Shown here: one piece after another, positions 1 to 7,991 of the stretch
Layout: each line of letters opens with the position of its first letter
How positions within the stretch are numbered: the stretch's first letter is position 1
NCBI GenBank assembly: GCA_913049555.1
Contig: CAJWYM010000031.1
Location: 1-40,590 of the forward strand
Length of the DNA stretch: 40,590 nucleotides
Reading direction: 5' to 3'
Source: an uncultured Opitutia bacterium
GTDB lineage: Bacteria > Verrucomicrobiota > Verrucomicrobiia > Opitutales > CAJWYM01
Made by a program: the position numbers and the translations under genes
Notes under the pieces: generated by a model
What the model was told of the DNA's origin: nothing
The model's database searches: none
The model's input: the letters and a program-made list of their open reading frames with translations, nothing else

Positions 1-95
1 ATGGAGAGAATTAAGAGTAGAATAATAGATAAAATCCCCAAGGATAGAATGAAGGCTAATCCATTATTGGACCGAATTTTAACCTTTTGGTTCAT
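1..95 (-). CDS. Partial CDS: N-terminus of a pilin-like (PilX-type) membrane protein
   Basis: An ATG on the minus strand (plus-strand CAT at 93-95) opens a frame that stays open to the left edge, giving 31 residues. They begin with a short basic stretch (MNQKVKIRSNNG) followed by a continuous hydrophobic segment of about 19 residues (LAFILSLGILSIILLLILS). A basic leader, a glycine and then a long hydrophobic helix is the layout of type IV pilin-like or PilX-like N-termini. The rest of the gene lies outside the window, so no function can be assigned. There is no clear ribosome binding site. A competing plus-strand frame (1-153) has no recognisable features. Confidence 0.35.
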   Translation of the reverse strand, partial: MNQKVKIRSNNGLAFILSLGILSIILLLILS

Positions 96-152
96 TAAAA
101 TAGGGAGTGGTTGCCCTTGTAGGAAATTAAGAAGAAACAAAGCAACGAATTA

Positions 153-176
153 GGATTTAAAATCTTTTTTAAATTC
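153..176. repeat. AT-rich inverted repeat after the GH3 gene
   Basis: Arms ATTTAAAA (155-162) and TTTTAAAT (167-174) are perfectly complementary around a 4-nt loop, just past the GH3 stop codon on the minus strand. It could weakly terminate the GH3 transcript, but it has almost no G or C, so it may be chance in AT-rich DNA. Confidence 0.25.
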
Positions 177-186
177 AATTGCCAAT

Positions 187-1728
187 TTATGGATTCAATA
201 GAGCACAGACATGCTTAGAGCTTGTGGGAGTGCTGCCATAGGTATTAATAACTGTATCCATAACCGCTTTGTACTCCAGTTCTATAAATGGATGATTGTG
301 AGATACAAAAACAACGGGTGTTTCTAAGTGCATCCAACCTTGCATAAGGTTTCTACAAGCCAATCCATTAAGACGAATCACATTAGTCCCGAAGTTGTAG
401 TTTGCAACGATGGAACAGACGATCAAATCAAAATTTTGAGATTCTGCCAAATCAAACAATCGATCCGGGCCTGGGTTTGAAAGTTCTTGAACATTGTTGT
501 AGTTTTTTTTGAGTTCTTGTGTCAGTTCGTAAATATGATTTTCATTCTTAATCATTTCATTTCGAATGATCACATGAAGAACTTTTTTGGCATTTTGTGT
601 CTTCTTGGGAATTAAATCATTGCGATCTCGGACAATCGAAATTGTTTTTTTTGTAACGTCGTCTGCCAATTTCTCATGTTCCGATTTAATGAAGGGAACC
701 GGCTCTTTGAAAAAGCCTCGTTCTAATAAGTCCTCTTTAAATGCTAATACCCTAGCGGTTCTATCAATAAGCGTTTCCTCTGATAAAATTCCTTTTTTAA
801 CACAAGCTTTCATTTTGTCATAAAATTTCGGCCCTATTTTGGGAAATAACAAAAGATCCCCTCCTGATTCAAAAAATGTAGCACAAGCATCATAGACATT
901 CATGTAACCGACAATGCCACCCATGCCCACTGCATCGGAAACAATAATTCCTTCAAAGCCTAATTCCCCTCTTAACAGATCTACCATCAGTCTTGGGGAT
1001 AGGGTTGCAGGAGGATAAACTCCATTTTTAGGATTTGCATGATCATAAGCGGGGAGTGAAATATGACCAGGCATAATTGCCATCACGCCGGCATCTATGA
1101 CCTCTTGGAAGACTCTACCAGAAAGCTTTCTCCAATCACTCATAGTTAGAGGGTTTTCAGGAGTGGTCAAGTGTTGATCATAGATCCCAAAGCCATCCCC
1201 TGGGAAATGCTTGGCAGTTGCTACCAAGCCATTTTGTTGTAAACCATGAATATAAGCCGTTGCCTTCTTAATAACCTCTTCAGGACTTCGACCTGAGCTT
1301 CTGGAACCCACTGCAGGACTGTCTGGGTTTTCTGCGATGTCAACACAGGGACCAAGAGTCCAATTAAATCCGACTTCCCTACCTTCTAAGGCTGCAACTT
1401 TTCCAACTTCGTATAAAGTTTCGGTAACATTTTGAGAACACAATCCAAAGAATTCAGGGAACTCACTTCCTCCCAAAATCATTTCGCCAGGACCATTTTC
1501 CATGTCTGTGGTAATCAAGCTATGGTTTCCAGCAAGCGCTTTAAAATCACGGATTCTTGTCTTTAATTTAGATTTTTTATCGGCATGAAAAAAAGCTGCT
1601 CCCGTTTGGATTTTTGGGGGTTGGGAACCATTGTAGTTCGGACAACATAGAACATCTATTTTCTGATTGAAATCCAAACTTTTTGCCTGTTCAAAATGAT
1701 TCGCGCTGATTTTAAATGTGTATTTCAT
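187..1728 (-). CDS. Glycoside hydrolase family 3 protein (NagZ-like N-terminal domain plus C-terminal alpha/beta domain)
   Basis: A 513-aa GH3 glycosidase. The catalytic barrel carries KHFPGDGFGIYDQH, which fits the NagZ-type signature KH(F/I)PG(H/D)GxxxxDxH, whose His serves with Asp as the acid/base pair in that subfamily. The nucleophile Asp is in IIVSDAVGMGG. The region from about residue 360 resembles the C-terminal alpha/beta sandwich of longer GH3 enzymes. No signal peptide is visible (start MKYTFKISANHF), so it probably acts in the cytoplasm on imported oligosaccharides or amino-sugar glycosides. The DQH form occurs in beta-N-acetylglucosaminidase-like GH3 groups, but the substrate cannot be fixed from sequence. 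It is divergent from the sulfatase at 2063 and lacks the palindromic operator found before the agar genes, so co-regulation is not supported. Confidence 0.88.
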   Translation of the reverse strand: MKYTFKISANHFEQAKSLDFNQKIDVLCCPNYNGSQPPKIQTGAAFFHADKKSKLKTRIRDFKALAGNHSLITTDMENGPGEMILGGSEFPEFFGLCSQNVTETLYEVGKVAALEGREVGFNWTLGPCVDIAENPDSPAVGSRSSGRSPEEVIKKATAYIHGLQQNGLVATAKHFPGDGFGIYDQHLTTPENPLTMSDWRKLSGRVFQEVIDAGVMAIMPGHISLPAYDHANPKNGVYPPATLSPRLMVDLLRGELGFEGIIVSDAVGMGGIVGYMNVYDACATFFESGGDLLLFPKIGPKFYDKMKACVKKGILSEETLIDRTARVLAFKEDLLERGFFKEPVPFIKSEHEKLADDVTKKTISIVRDRNDLIPKKTQNAKKVLHVIIRNEMIKNENHIYELTQELKKNYNNVQELSNPGPDRLFDLAESQNFDLIVCSIVANYNFGTNVIRLNGLACRNLMQGWMHLETPVVFVSHNHPFIELEYKAVMDTVINTYGSTPTSSKHVCALLNP

Positions 1729-2062
1729 AGAGGATAAATTAAATTTAAAAAGAATCTTTCTCCAGTGGTCATCAGGTCAAACATTTGACTTATTTAAAAC
1801 CAAAGCCTTGGATGGATATTTAGAATTCATATGTTAAGAATACAGTTTGTTTTTTTGTAGGTAGCTTTTTTAATATTTCTAATTACAAAACTTTTAAATA
1901 TCAACTTTGGACAGGCTAGGGTTCTTCAAATTAGAATGGAAAACTCTATCTTAAATTTTTATTGATGGAAATGCTTGATGACTCTTGAGAATTTTAAATT
2001 AAAATTTGATTTTTAACTCATTTATAATACTATAGTAATATTAATTATTGAGTATTAAAACT
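1729..2062. other. Divergent intergenic region between GH3 and sulfatase genes
   Basis: AT-rich divergent promoter region. It holds the operator-like site at 2024-2038 and, overlapping it, a perfect -10-like TATAAT at 2023-2028. An AT-only palindrome (AATTTTAA-A-TTAAAATT) lies at 1990-2006 and may be chance. No ORF or RNA gene seen. Confidence 0.6.
2024..2038. promoter_or_regulatory. Putative GntR-family operator before the EF-hand sulfatase
   Basis: The sequence ATAATACTATAGTAA matches the core TANTATNATANTA with one mismatch and lies 24 nt before the ATG at 2063. It overlaps a TATAAT (2023-2028), as expected for a repressor site. It is the weakest of the main sites, apart from the second site before the regulator gene. 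Confidence 0.5.
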
Positions 2063-3775
2063 ATGAAAAAAGCTCTATCAATCCTCTTTTTATTTTACTT
2101 TTTACAGGCGGTTTACGGGGCAGATTCCAAGCCGAATGTTCTGCTAATAGTTTGCGATGATTTGAATGATTACATCAGCGGGATGAACAGTCACCCACAA
2201 GCAAAAACACCCAATATTGAAAAATTAGCCTCTAGTGGTGTTATGTTTCGTCGAGCTTACAGCAACAACCCAGTTTGCGCCCCTTCAAGGTCTAGTTTTT
2301 TATCTGGTTTGTATCCACATACTTCTTACAATTTCTTCTGGTCAAAATGGTTTGAAAACCCAATTATGAAAAATTCCAACACCCTTATGGAGTATTTCAA
2401 AAAACAGGGCTATTCTGTCTTAGGCACTGGTAAATTGATGCACCATTTTAAAAAAGAGGTTTGGAGTGAATACAAAAACAAAACCGACTATGGTCCTTAT
2501 TGGTTCAATGGAAAAGATCGGACGGCGCATCCAAATGTTCCAAAACCTATGTATGATGTTGGGCCTATTGACGGTTCTTTTGCTTCTTTTGACGATCAAC
2601 CAAAACAAAAAGGTCCTAAGGATGGTTGGGTTCTAGGATGGGGGAGCCCAAAACTATATGATTATTCAGAGGGAAGTTCAGACTTAACCCCTGATGAAAG
2701 AAACGCTCAATGGGCAAGCCAGAAACTTCAAGAATTTGCCGACAATCAGCACGAGGATCCTTTTTTCCTTGCGGTAGGATTTGTAAGACCTCACACCCCT
2801 TTGCATGTGCGGCAAAAGTATTTTGATCTTTTTCCAGAGGATGAAGTTTTATTGCCCGTTTTAAAAGAGGGAGACAATGAGGATACTTTCTATCATAAAA
2901 TCTTAAAACGCAAGGGGCATGAAAACAAAGGGGGCACTTATTATCAGAATTTAAAAGAGGGTTATGAAGGGAAACACGAAGGATTAAAAAAATTTACCCG
3001 CGCTTATCTTGCTAGTGTTGCCGCTGTAGATGCCAATGTTGGTAAAGTTATCGATACGCTGGATAATACTCATTTGAAGGATAATACGATCGTTGTATTT
3101 ACAAGCGATCATGGTTGGAATATGGGTCAAAAAGAGCACTTATTTAAGGGCGCTCCTTGGGAGGAAAGTTGTCGTGTCCCCTTTGTTGTTAGAGCTCCTG
3201 GGGTAACAAAACAAGGGGGAATCGCTGAGCATCCAATTTCCTTGATTGATCTTTACCCAACATTGACAGACCTCTGTGGTATCTCTGGAGATACAAGAAA
3301 AAATGAAAAAGGCATTCAAATCGATGGAACCAGTGTTCGTCCATTCTTAGAGAATCCTAAATCCAGAGAATGGGAAGGGCCCAGAATCGCTGTTACAATG
3401 GTTTTCGACCAACAATTTGATGGCAACCCTCACAAGCAAAATTGGTCCCTTCGATCCGAAGATTTTCGTTATATTAAATACAGTGATGGGACAGAAGAGT
3501 TGTACGATCACCGTTCGGATTCGCATGAGTGGATGAATCTTGCAATGAACCCAGAATACGATTTGATCAAAAACCGTATCTATCAAGAACTTCTTTCCAT
3601 GCTTCCTACTCCAGAAGAAGTGACGCAAAGATCTGCTTCTATGAAAAAAGGAAAAGAGAAAAATGCAGAAAAATGGAAGAATGAATATTTTAAGAAAAAC
3701 CCTGCTTCTGATTTGAATAAAGACGGGAAACTTTCCTGGAGTGAGTTTCAAGAATATAAGAAGGGCAAGAAATAG
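2063..3775 (+). CDS. Secreted formylglycine-dependent sulfatase (iduronate-2-sulfatase-like) with C-terminal EF-hand
   Basis: A 570-aa S1-family sulfatase. A signal peptide (MKKALSILFLFYFLQAVYGA) precedes the sulfatase start PNVLLIVCDD, whose Asp residues bind calcium. The modification motif CAPSR is at residues 72-76, with Cys72 the residue converted to formylglycine. The arrangement resembles iduronate-2-sulfatase or choline-sulfatase-like subfamilies. The last 25 residues hold a canonical EF-hand loop (DLNKDGKLSWSE), presumed to bind calcium. I chose the ATG at 2063 rather than the in-frame TTG at 2048 because it starts exactly at a good signal peptide. An operator-like palindrome lies directly upstream, so it is probably induced with the agarase and anhydrogalactose genes. 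The sulfated substrate is unknown. No sulfatase-maturing enzyme is in the window. Confidence 0.9.
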   Translation: MKKALSILFLFYFLQAVYGADSKPNVLLIVCDDLNDYISGMNSHPQAKTPNIEKLASSGVMFRRAYSNNPVCAPSRSSFLSGLYPHTSYNFFWSKWFENPIMKNSNTLMEYFKKQGYSVLGTGKLMHHFKKEVWSEYKNKTDYGPYWFNGKDRTAHPNVPKPMYDVGPIDGSFASFDDQPKQKGPKDGWVLGWGSPKLYDYSEGSSDLTPDERNAQWASQKLQEFADNQHEDPFFLAVGFVRPHTPLHVRQKYFDLFPEDEVLLPVLKEGDNEDTFYHKILKRKGHENKGGTYYQNLKEGYEGKHEGLKKFTRAYLASVAAVDANVGKVIDTLDNTHLKDNTIVVFTSDHGWNMGQKEHLFKGAPWEESCRVPFVVRAPGVTKQGGIAEHPISLIDLYPTLTDLCGISGDTRKNEKGIQIDGTSVRPFLENPKSREWEGPRIAVTMVFDQQFDGNPHKQNWSLRSEDFRYIKYSDGTEELYDHRSDSHEWMNLAMNPEYDLIKNRIYQELLSMLPTPEEVTQRSASMKKGKEKNAEKWKNEYFKKNPASDLNKDGKLSWSEFQEYKKGKK

Positions 3776-4386
3776 TTTGGGTAGTAATGTTTCAAAATTG
3801 AGAAGATACCGAATGATCGGTTTTTTGATTGAGAATAAAACCTCATTACAAGTTCAGAATGGTTAAAAGTAGTGGATCTCAATATTCAATGGAATTTCGT
3901 TCAATTTTTATAAACTTAGGATCGGATCAAAGCACCTTTAATGGAATGAATCCAATATTAACAATGAACCATTCATCTTTAATTTGAAGATTTCAAACAA
4001 AGACAGCAAAATTTCTCCGTTTGAGCTATTTGTAACAACTTTTTCTTATCAATAGAACACAATATCTTTAGCGGAGATGGAATGATTTTGCAGGTTGGAC
4101 TTTGCTCAAAAAATGGAAAAATAATCCAATAAAGTTAGGAAAATATTCAATTCGCTCAAAGTAAGTTTTTTTGTTTGAGATAATAATTACCCTGCGATTT
4201 GATAGCTCCAACAAAGTTGAAATACAACTCATTTAAAAAATTGGATGCTCCTCGTTTTTTACTATTTCTCAGATTGCCATTTTAAAATGCAATGATAATT
4301 TAAATGGATCCTTTCTTATAAATTTCTAAGGTCAGGGAATTTTGTTTTGCTTGATCAAAAAATAAATTTAACAACCGATTTCCTCT
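3776..4386. other. 611-bp intergenic region
   Basis: Apart from the hairpin at 3808-3826, nothing recognisable was found: no tRNA, no operator palindrome and no convincing ORF. Very AT-rich. It presumably contains the promoter of the gene at 4387. Confidence 0.5.
3808..3826 (+). terminator. Probable rho-independent terminator after the sulfatase
   Basis: A short hairpin (ACCGA, loop ATGA, TCGGT) is followed at once by a run of six T residues, about 32 bp past the sulfatase stop. The stem has only 5 bp, so this is a moderate call. Confidence 0.5.
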
Positions 4387-5595
4387 ATGCCTCCTGCTGA
4401 TTCTGTTCTGACAGCTGTATATGACCTTCAAGTTTGTCCTTGCTCGTATGACTTTTTTCAATTCTTAATTGGGGCTGAATTGCATCGAAAAAGATATTCT
4501 TATCATTCCATAAATCTCGTTTTTTTACCGGGACCTAAGAATGGGTTCAGAGAAGACCAATTACGGTCAAACGATCAAAATGATCTTTTTTTCAAAAATG
4601 TAATCATTCCAGGTCTTTCTGTTTTGCCAAGCATTTCTTCTTTTCACAGCTATTCTTCTCGAAAAGAATTTCGATTTAAATCCAAACCAAAACTAAGCAG
4701 TGTTTACCCACGTGGTTATAAGGTTGAAAAGCCAATTGCCGATTATGTTTTTCATGGCGTGGTAGCTTCTCAATTGAGGGAGGAGGAGATGGTTTTCTTT
4801 GAGGCACCTGATTATTGTAAAAAGATTGCTCATGAATATTTGAACAAAATTGCAGGAAATAAAAAAGTGGTTGTTTTAACTACTAGAGAACTTAGTAGAG
4901 AGGATTCTGGTTCTAGATCCATTTTAAAAGAAGTTTGGAAAGATTTTTTCGCCCAGTTGGATCCTGATTTTTATCAGCCTTTGATTATTCGTGATACATC
5001 TACCGCTTTTTCGACGGATCGCCTTTTTAACGGAGTTCCTGAGTTGAGCGCTGCCTCCATTCATTTGCCTCTCCGTTTAGCGATCTATCAATTGAGTCAT
5101 TTGAACTTCTTTAAGAATAACGGGCCTGCGGTTTTTGGATATTATTCTAAAGCCAATGCTATCATATTCAATGAGTTTGACAGCAGACATCATGCTTTGT
5201 CCGAGGAGTATTATAAAATGCATTATGGAATGAAACGGGGTTGTCAGCTACCCTTGACCCCACAAAATTCTCTCATTTTATGGGGAAAAGAAAACGTTGC
5301 AGTTTTAAATCAAGTCTTAGCAGTCAATTGGTCCGAAAAATCAAACCAAAGCAATGGGTACAAAGACAAAGAAAATTTAATTTTGTCAATGATCACTGGA
5401 TTCAATTATCTTGTAGAAAATTTAAAACAAGGAGTGCTTACAGAAGATGCAAAAACGGTCCTCTTTGCTCAAAAATTAATTGAGACTCATGATTTTGAAT
5501 GGGATATTCCTCAGTTGATTAAAGATTTGGAAGCTAAAGGTTGGCCAAAAGGAACTTGGGCCCAGATTGTTAAACTTCAAAATACATTTAAATAA
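4387..5595 (+). CDS. Unrecognised 402-aa protein, possibly glycosyltransferase-like
   Basis: A soluble protein with no signal peptide or membrane segments. The middle reads as alternating strands and helices, with KKVVVLTTRELSRE followed by a segment containing WKDFFAQLD, IIRDTS and, later, FFKNNGPAVF. This pattern (a TTRE or TLRE strand, W-x-x-F, an Asp-containing strand, then a NNGP loop) reminds me of uncharacterised proteins near surface-polysaccharide genes that are thought to be glycosyltransferase-like, but I cannot name a family. The N-terminus (ADSVLTAVYDLQVCPCSYDFF) suggests a nucleotide-sugar-type Rossmann start. It stands alone, with 611 bp before it and a convergent gene after it, and has no operator palindrome. 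Coding status is well supported by length; function is open. Confidence 0.7.
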   Translation: MPPADSVLTAVYDLQVCPCSYDFFQFLIGAELHRKRYSYHSINLVFLPGPKNGFREDQLRSNDQNDLFFKNVIIPGLSVLPSISSFHSYSSRKEFRFKSKPKLSSVYPRGYKVEKPIADYVFHGVVASQLREEEMVFFEAPDYCKKIAHEYLNKIAGNKKVVVLTTRELSREDSGSRSILKEVWKDFFAQLDPDFYQPLIIRDTSTAFSTDRLFNGVPELSAASIHLPLRLAIYQLSHLNFFKNNGPAVFGYYSKANAIIFNEFDSRHHALSEEYYKMHYGMKRGCQLPLTPQNSLILWGKENVAVLNQVLAVNWSEKSNQSNGYKDKENLILSMITGFNYLVENLKQGVLTEDAKTVLFAQKLIETHDFEWDIPQLIKDLEAKGWPKGTWAQIVKLQNTFK

Positions 5596-5654
5596 AAAAT
5601 TTTACTATGGATTCGCATGAATTTTGCTTATAAATAACCAGTATTTTTTCAAGC

Positions 5655-5993
5655 TCAGTGAATAGAAATCCAAAAGATATATCCATTCAGGCACATATAG
5701 AAAAAAGCAGGAAAGGAAACAAGTAAGCTATCCCTCATTCTAATTCTTACCATCACTCCCAAAAGCATCAGAAGGGTCAGTCCAAGAGAAGAAATAATTA
5801 AAATAGGTTTGTAATAGAAACCTGCAAGTAATCCTGAGGCCCCAAGAAATTGAAAACCAATCACCATGGAACTGAATTTTTCCAGTTCAAATCTTTTGAA
5901 TTCCAATTTCATTTTTGGAGATTTAAAATAGAAGATTACATAAGAAAAAAAAGAGAAACTAGATATTAAAATGCAAATTTTATGCGAATCCAT
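5655..5993 (-). CDS. DoxX-like small membrane protein (second of a tandem pair)
   Basis: A 112-aa protein with four predicted hydrophobic helices (starting near residues 6, 42, 66 and 90), the size and layout of DoxX-like proteins. It starts 2 bp after the stop of a similar 113-aa protein, so the two are almost certainly co-transcribed and may form a heterodimer. Both have a charged EF-x-x-F-type segment before the second helix and a GAS motif in it (FLGASGLLAG here, IVGASKISLS in the partner). DoxX-family proteins have been tied to quinone-linked and thiol-redox functions, but the exact role here is unknown. Confidence 0.7.
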   Translation of the reverse strand: MDSHKICILISSFSFFSYVIFYFKSPKMKLEFKRFELEKFSSMVIGFQFLGASGLLAGFYYKPILIISSLGLTLLMLLGVMVRIRMRDSLLVSFPAFFYMCLNGYIFWISIH

Positions 5994-5995
5994 AT

Positions 5996-6337
5996 TTAAT
6001 AGTTATATGATTGGGCCGCTATAACAGCCGACAGAATGAGTAGAATCATTGAGGGTAGATGTTTGATAAGAGGATTTTTCACTGAGAAGTGATAATATTG
6101 CGCTGCAATCATAAGAAATCCCATGAGAAGTGAAGGTATAAAAACAAGCGTTGGAAACCAAATGCCAACTACCAGAAGGGTTGAAAGCGAGATTTTGGAG
6201 GCACCCACAATATTTCGTATTAAGGGATTCAACCCAAACTCATCAAACTCTCTCAATACATTATGAAATCTAAAAATCCATACATAGGCTACAGAAAATG
6301 CCAATATTAATTGTGCTAAGTTTGTTACGTTTTCCAT
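5996..6337 (-). CDS. DoxX-like small membrane protein (first of a tandem pair)
   Basis: A 113-aa protein with four hydrophobic helices. The first is followed by RFHNVLREFDEFGLNPLIRNIVGASKIS, whose charged loop and GAS motif are typical of DoxX-like proteins. It is the promoter-proximal member of a two-gene unit with the paralogue at 5655-5993 (2-bp gap). A 626-bp gap upstream must hold its promoter. No cofactor-binding motif is obvious. Family assignment rests on topology and loop motifs only. Confidence 0.7.
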   Translation of the reverse strand: MENVTNLAQLILAFSVAYVWIFRFHNVLREFDEFGLNPLIRNIVGASKISLSTLLVVGIWFPTLVFIPSLLMGFLMIAAQYYHFSVKNPLIKHLPSMILLILSAVIAAQSYNY

Positions 6338-6963
6338 TTCAGTTTTTTTTAAGTTTATACATTCTTGAGTTGTCAGACCATTTTTGAATAAATCAATTTT
6401 GGATAATAAAGAAGGATTTCATAATTCCAAAGAAAAAGGAATAAAAGAGATAAAATAAAAATCAAATTGGAATTCTTGCTTTTTTAAAGATAGACTTAGG
6501 TTTCGCAAGTCGTTTCCTATTTTGATCCAAGCACTTGAAAATAACCCACGGAGTGTCCTGTTAGAAATCATTAATTATCAGGAAAATCTGAAAAGTTATA
6601 AATTTTCTCATACATTATTTGCATTTAAGAAAAATGATTAGATTGAAAAGCCGATAGTTGCTAAAGTAGATCCGAATTGTTTGTAAACACACTCATTTCT
6701 TAATTTATAAACTAAATTGTTATATTGGATACAAAGTTAATCGAAACCAAAGGGGTTTCATTCTGGAATCGGATCACTCATTAAGTTCTAATAGTTCTTA
6801 TTTAAATTTTATTAATGGTTGCATCATATGGAATAAAATAACTTCAGAATTTCTGGGAACGAGCTTCGTTTCAAAGAAAAAAAGCAAATGGATGTCAAGA
6901 AATCTGTAAATAATGGATGTAAACCCGATTTATTTTAAGTAAAGATACAAAATGTAACCATTA
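6338..6963. other. 626-bp intergenic region
   Basis: AT-rich and without a credible ORF, tRNA or operator palindrome. A 6-bp inverted repeat (GAAACC 6743-6748, GGTTTC 6754-6759) is not followed by a T-run on either strand. It should include the promoter of the DoxX-like pair and the downstream end of the DUF805 gene. Nothing else seen. Confidence 0.5.
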
Positions 6964-7332
6964 CTAATTCAATGCAATTTTCGTTCTAGAGGGACCGTAT
7001 TTATTGCTAGTGCTTGTACCTTTTTGAAACAACAACTTAAACCCAATAATGAAGTTCACGATCGGAATCATTGTGAGAAAAAAACTCCAACCAGACATAC
7101 CAATGTCATGAAAGCGCCTTACTGTAGCGCAGGTTTCTGTCAAAGCGCCAACAAAAATAATAAATAAAATCATACCCAAGATAGCCATTTCATTCGTCTT
7201 TATTTCAAAGTAACGGTCCATCAAAGAGATTGAAATTACCGATACGGCTATAAAGAGGAGATCTAAGATAGAGTGAATAAAAAATTCCAATCTTCCTGAC
7301 CTTCCTGAGAAACTAAACAAGTGTGAAAACAT
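6964..7332 (-). CDS. DUF805 family membrane protein
   Basis: A 122-aa protein with the DUF805 hallmarks: an aromatic and charged start with SGRSGRLEFF before helix 1, then VRRFHDIGMSGWSFFL between the later helices, followed by IVNFIIGFKLLFQKGT and a polar tail with NKYGP. DUF805 proteins (YhaH type) are small inner-membrane proteins of unknown function. It lies about 80 bp downstream of the DUF4174 gene on the same strand, which permits but does not prove co-transcription. Confidence 0.9.
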   Translation of the reverse strand: MFSHLFSFSGRSGRLEFFIHSILDLLFIAVSVISISLMDRYFEIKTNEMAILGMILFIIFVGALTETCATVRRFHDIGMSGWSFFLTMIPIVNFIIGFKLLFQKGTSTSNKYGPSRTKIALN

Positions 7333-7411
7333 AAAAAATTTCGATTGATATGAAAGTAAAATTTAAACTATGCATCCAAGCTGTTTGGATCAACAAAATT
7401 GAATACAATGA

Positions 7412-7861
7412 TTAATTTGTTCGATTATTTCTTAACTCTGATCGTCTCATAGGCATACTGTCAATGATTGAAAAGAGTGTTTTTCTATTAATAATAGTGC
7501 TTTGGTTCAATTTGACCCCTCCATCCAAGCCAATCAAAATAAGTCTGAATGAATCCCCTCTTTGGTTGTATCGATCCCATAAATCATGATTTTCAAAGGG
7601 TTTTGAATTTTCAGAATTTAGAATTTCTAAACGGGTTCGATTCACTCTGAAAATTAAGAGTTTTCTTTCTGTGAACTCTTTATTGAAATCCCCTAAATTA
7701 ACCACTTGTTTGTCGTAGGTAAATTGATTTTCAGAGTTGTCAATAATCAATAAAATCCTGTTTTTCCAAACATACTTCTTCAGATCAGTTCCATGACCTT
7801 TCAAACATCCAAGGGTAAGGATTATTAAGAAGCATAGAATAGAATTTCGTATTAAATACAT
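7412..7861 (-). CDS. DUF4174 family exported protein
   Basis: A 149-aa protein with an N-terminal export signal (ILCFLIILTLGC) that may be a lipoprotein signal, although the lipobox is not canonical. The mature part shows the DUF4174 pattern: KKYVWKNRILLIID at the start, a central strand-rich region, then FRLILIGLDGGVKL and the closing SIIDSMPMRRSELR. The fold is probably thioredoxin-like, without a visible CxxC pair. Function unknown. A lone gene with about 130 bp of unremarkable sequence before the sulfatase stop at 7992. Confidence 0.85.
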   Translation of the reverse strand: MYLIRNSILCFLIILTLGCLKGHGTDLKKYVWKNRILLIIDNSENQFTYDKQVVNLGDFNKEFTERKLLIFRVNRTRLEILNSENSKPFENHDLWDRYNQRGDSFRLILIGLDGGVKLNQSTIINRKTLFSIIDSMPMRRSELRNNRTN

Positions 7862-7991
7862 ACAAAAAGTTTTGTGAACCTACAACTACAATTCCTTTTT
7901 ATGAAAAATAAAGTTCCATTAATCGGAGTCAATGATGGGTTAAAAGGATAGATTTTGAAAACTTTCTACTTAAGGACAAAATGAGAAGCGT

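Noticed and set aside
1-153. Plus-strand frame beginning with ATG at position 1
   Set aside because: About 50 codons with no recognisable features; the overlapping minus-strand frame has a convincing basic-plus-hydrophobic N-terminus. Starting at base 1 is a coincidence of the window edge.
1990-2006. 17-nt AT-only palindrome upstream of the EF-hand sulfatase
   Set aside because: It contains no G or C and has no second copy at other regulon members; palindromes like this are expected by chance in AT-rich DNA.
6743-6759. GAAACC/GGTTTC inverted repeat in the 626-bp gap
   Set aside because: The stem has only 6 bp and no T-run on either side, so it supports neither a terminator nor an RNA gene.
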